5,000 nt of DNA from Actinomycetota bacterium. Its GTDB lineage: Bacteria; Actinomycetota; Acidimicrobiia; IMCC26256; JACDBD01. Location of the stretch: contig JACDBD010000129.1 in the NCBI GenBank assembly GCA_013695115.1, positions 1-5,000 of the forward strand, read 5' to 3'. The translations under genes and the position numbers were made by a program. Of this stretch, positions 4,508 to 5,000 are shown one piece after another; the first letter of the stretch is position 1, and every line of letters begins with the position of its first letter. Under the pieces are notes generated by a model, which saw only the letters and a program-made list of their open reading frames with translations, was not told the origin of the DNA and did no database searches.

Positions 4508-5000
4508 CTACAAGGGGGGCTTCACCGCCAACCCGGGAAGATGGAGCAGGAGCCGCTCGAGCAGCAGGCCCTCGTTGGGATTGAACTCGCCCAGCGCGTC
4601 GCGCCCGGCACGACACGCCCGCAGCGCGCGGTCGCACCCTCGCGGCCCGGCGTTGAGCGTCGGGCGGTCGGTGTTGAGCGCGGGGGCGTCGGGACCGGCG
4701 AGCGCGTCGCGATACACGGTCTCGAGCGCGGTGATTCCCTCGACCAGCGCCTCGAGGCGGGCGCGGCGGTGCTCGCGCTTCTGGCGCTCGGCGAGCCGCT
4801 TCTTGAGGGCGGTGGCGGTCCGGTCGGGGTAGCCGGCGCTCTCCAGCTCTTCGGTGAGCTCCTCGATCTCCTGCCCGTGCGCGGCCTCCAGTTCGGCGAC
4901 GGTGGCGGCGATCGCCTCGTCGAGGCGTTCGAGCTGCTCGGCGACGGCGGCACCGGTGCCGTCGACATTTGCGGCCGCGTCCACGAACGCCTCGCGCAGA
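4508..5000 (-). CDS. holB: DNA polymerase III subunit delta-prime, C-terminal part (runs off right edge)
   Basis: The last 163 residues or so of a protein whose frame stays open to the right edge; the apparent GTG start at 4982-4984 is internal, because upstream codons read LREAF before it. The stretch NVDGTGAAVAEQLERLDEAI, the charged helix ALKKRLAERQKREHRRARLE and the following segment ending LETVYRDALAG match the C-terminal domain of actinobacterial HolB, where similar KxLxxRQKRRxxR and FYRDVL motifs occur. The end has ACRAGRDALGEFNPNEGLLL followed by ERLLLHLPGL, typical of the last helices that pack into the clamp-loader collar. HolB is part of the clamp loader that places the sliding clamp on DNA; its AAA+ and zinc modules would lie outside the window. 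The charged helical region could suggest a generic coiled coil, but the combined motifs favour HolB. Confidence 0.82.
   Translation of the reverse strand, partial: LREAFVDAAANVDGTGAAVAEQLERLDEAIAATVAELEAAHGQEIEELTEELESAGYPDRTATALKKRLAERQKREHRRARLEALVEGITALETVYRDALAGPDAPALNTDRPTLNAGPRGCDRALRACRAGRDALGEFNPNEGLLLERLLLHLPGLAVKPPL

Noticed and set aside
4494..4523. Plus-strand GGGAAC near the tRNA 5' end as a SigR-type -35
   Set aside because: The position 18 nt downstream is not GTT, and the plus strand has no gene to drive here.
4713..4739. GGGAAT-N18-GTA on the minus strand, resembling a SigR promoter (GGGAAT-N18-GTT)
   Set aside because: It lies within holB coding sequence about 220 bp before the tRNA, the -10 part does not match fully, and no stress gene follows directly.
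1..5000. CRISPR arrays, insertion sequences, phage genes or toxin-antitoxin pairs
   Set aside because: No regularly spaced repeats, transposase or integrase motifs, or paired small toxin-like genes were seen on either strand.

Overview
The window is GC-rich (roughly 70 %) bacterial DNA in which every supportable gene lies on the minus strand, so it is transcribed from high to low coordinates. The gene set points to an actinobacterium: a SigR/SigH-type sigma factor with its zinc-binding RsrA-type anti-sigma factor (the 'mycothiol system' pair), a DUF2342/Zincin_2 metallopeptidase-like protein (a family known mainly from actinobacteria), and an actinobacterial-looking HolB C-terminus. The style of several proteins suggests the Acidimicrobiia or a nearby deep branch, but that is an impression and not proven from this sequence.

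Layout in the direction of transcription. (1) 5000-4508: C-terminal part of DNA polymerase III delta-prime (holB), entering from beyond the right edge. (2) 4494-4422: tRNA-Thr(CGT), 13 bp after holB. (3) 4239-4051: a 62-aa zinc-ribbon-like orphan protein, flanked by two intergenic stretches of about 180-190 bp with small hairpins but no further gene. (4) 3862-2681: a secreted lipoprotein of the PQQ-dependent sugar dehydrogenase (GSDH) family. (5) 2666-562: a compact run of four genes, sigR-like sigma factor, rsrA-like anti-sigma factor, a 48-aa single-pass membrane protein that overlaps rsrA by GTGA, and a zincin-like protein 2 bp further on. A strong GC hairpin at 500-535 follows and may end this operon. 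(6) 419-98: a decayed response-regulator gene that lost the middle of its receiver domain and is frameshifted. (7) 81-1: the start of a second, closely related response regulator that leaves the window.

Functionally, the core is a thiol-oxidation-responsive transcription switch: the anti-sigma factor holds the sigma factor until its zinc-bound cysteines are oxidised. It is packaged with a membrane peptide and a putative metallopeptidase whose roles are unknown. The PQQ-type lipoprotein ends only 14 bp before the sigma gene and may be read through into it. The most useful leads are the sigR-rsrA-TM-zincin arrangement, the uncharacterised 48-aa and 62-aa proteins, and the tandem response regulators with one copy in decay.
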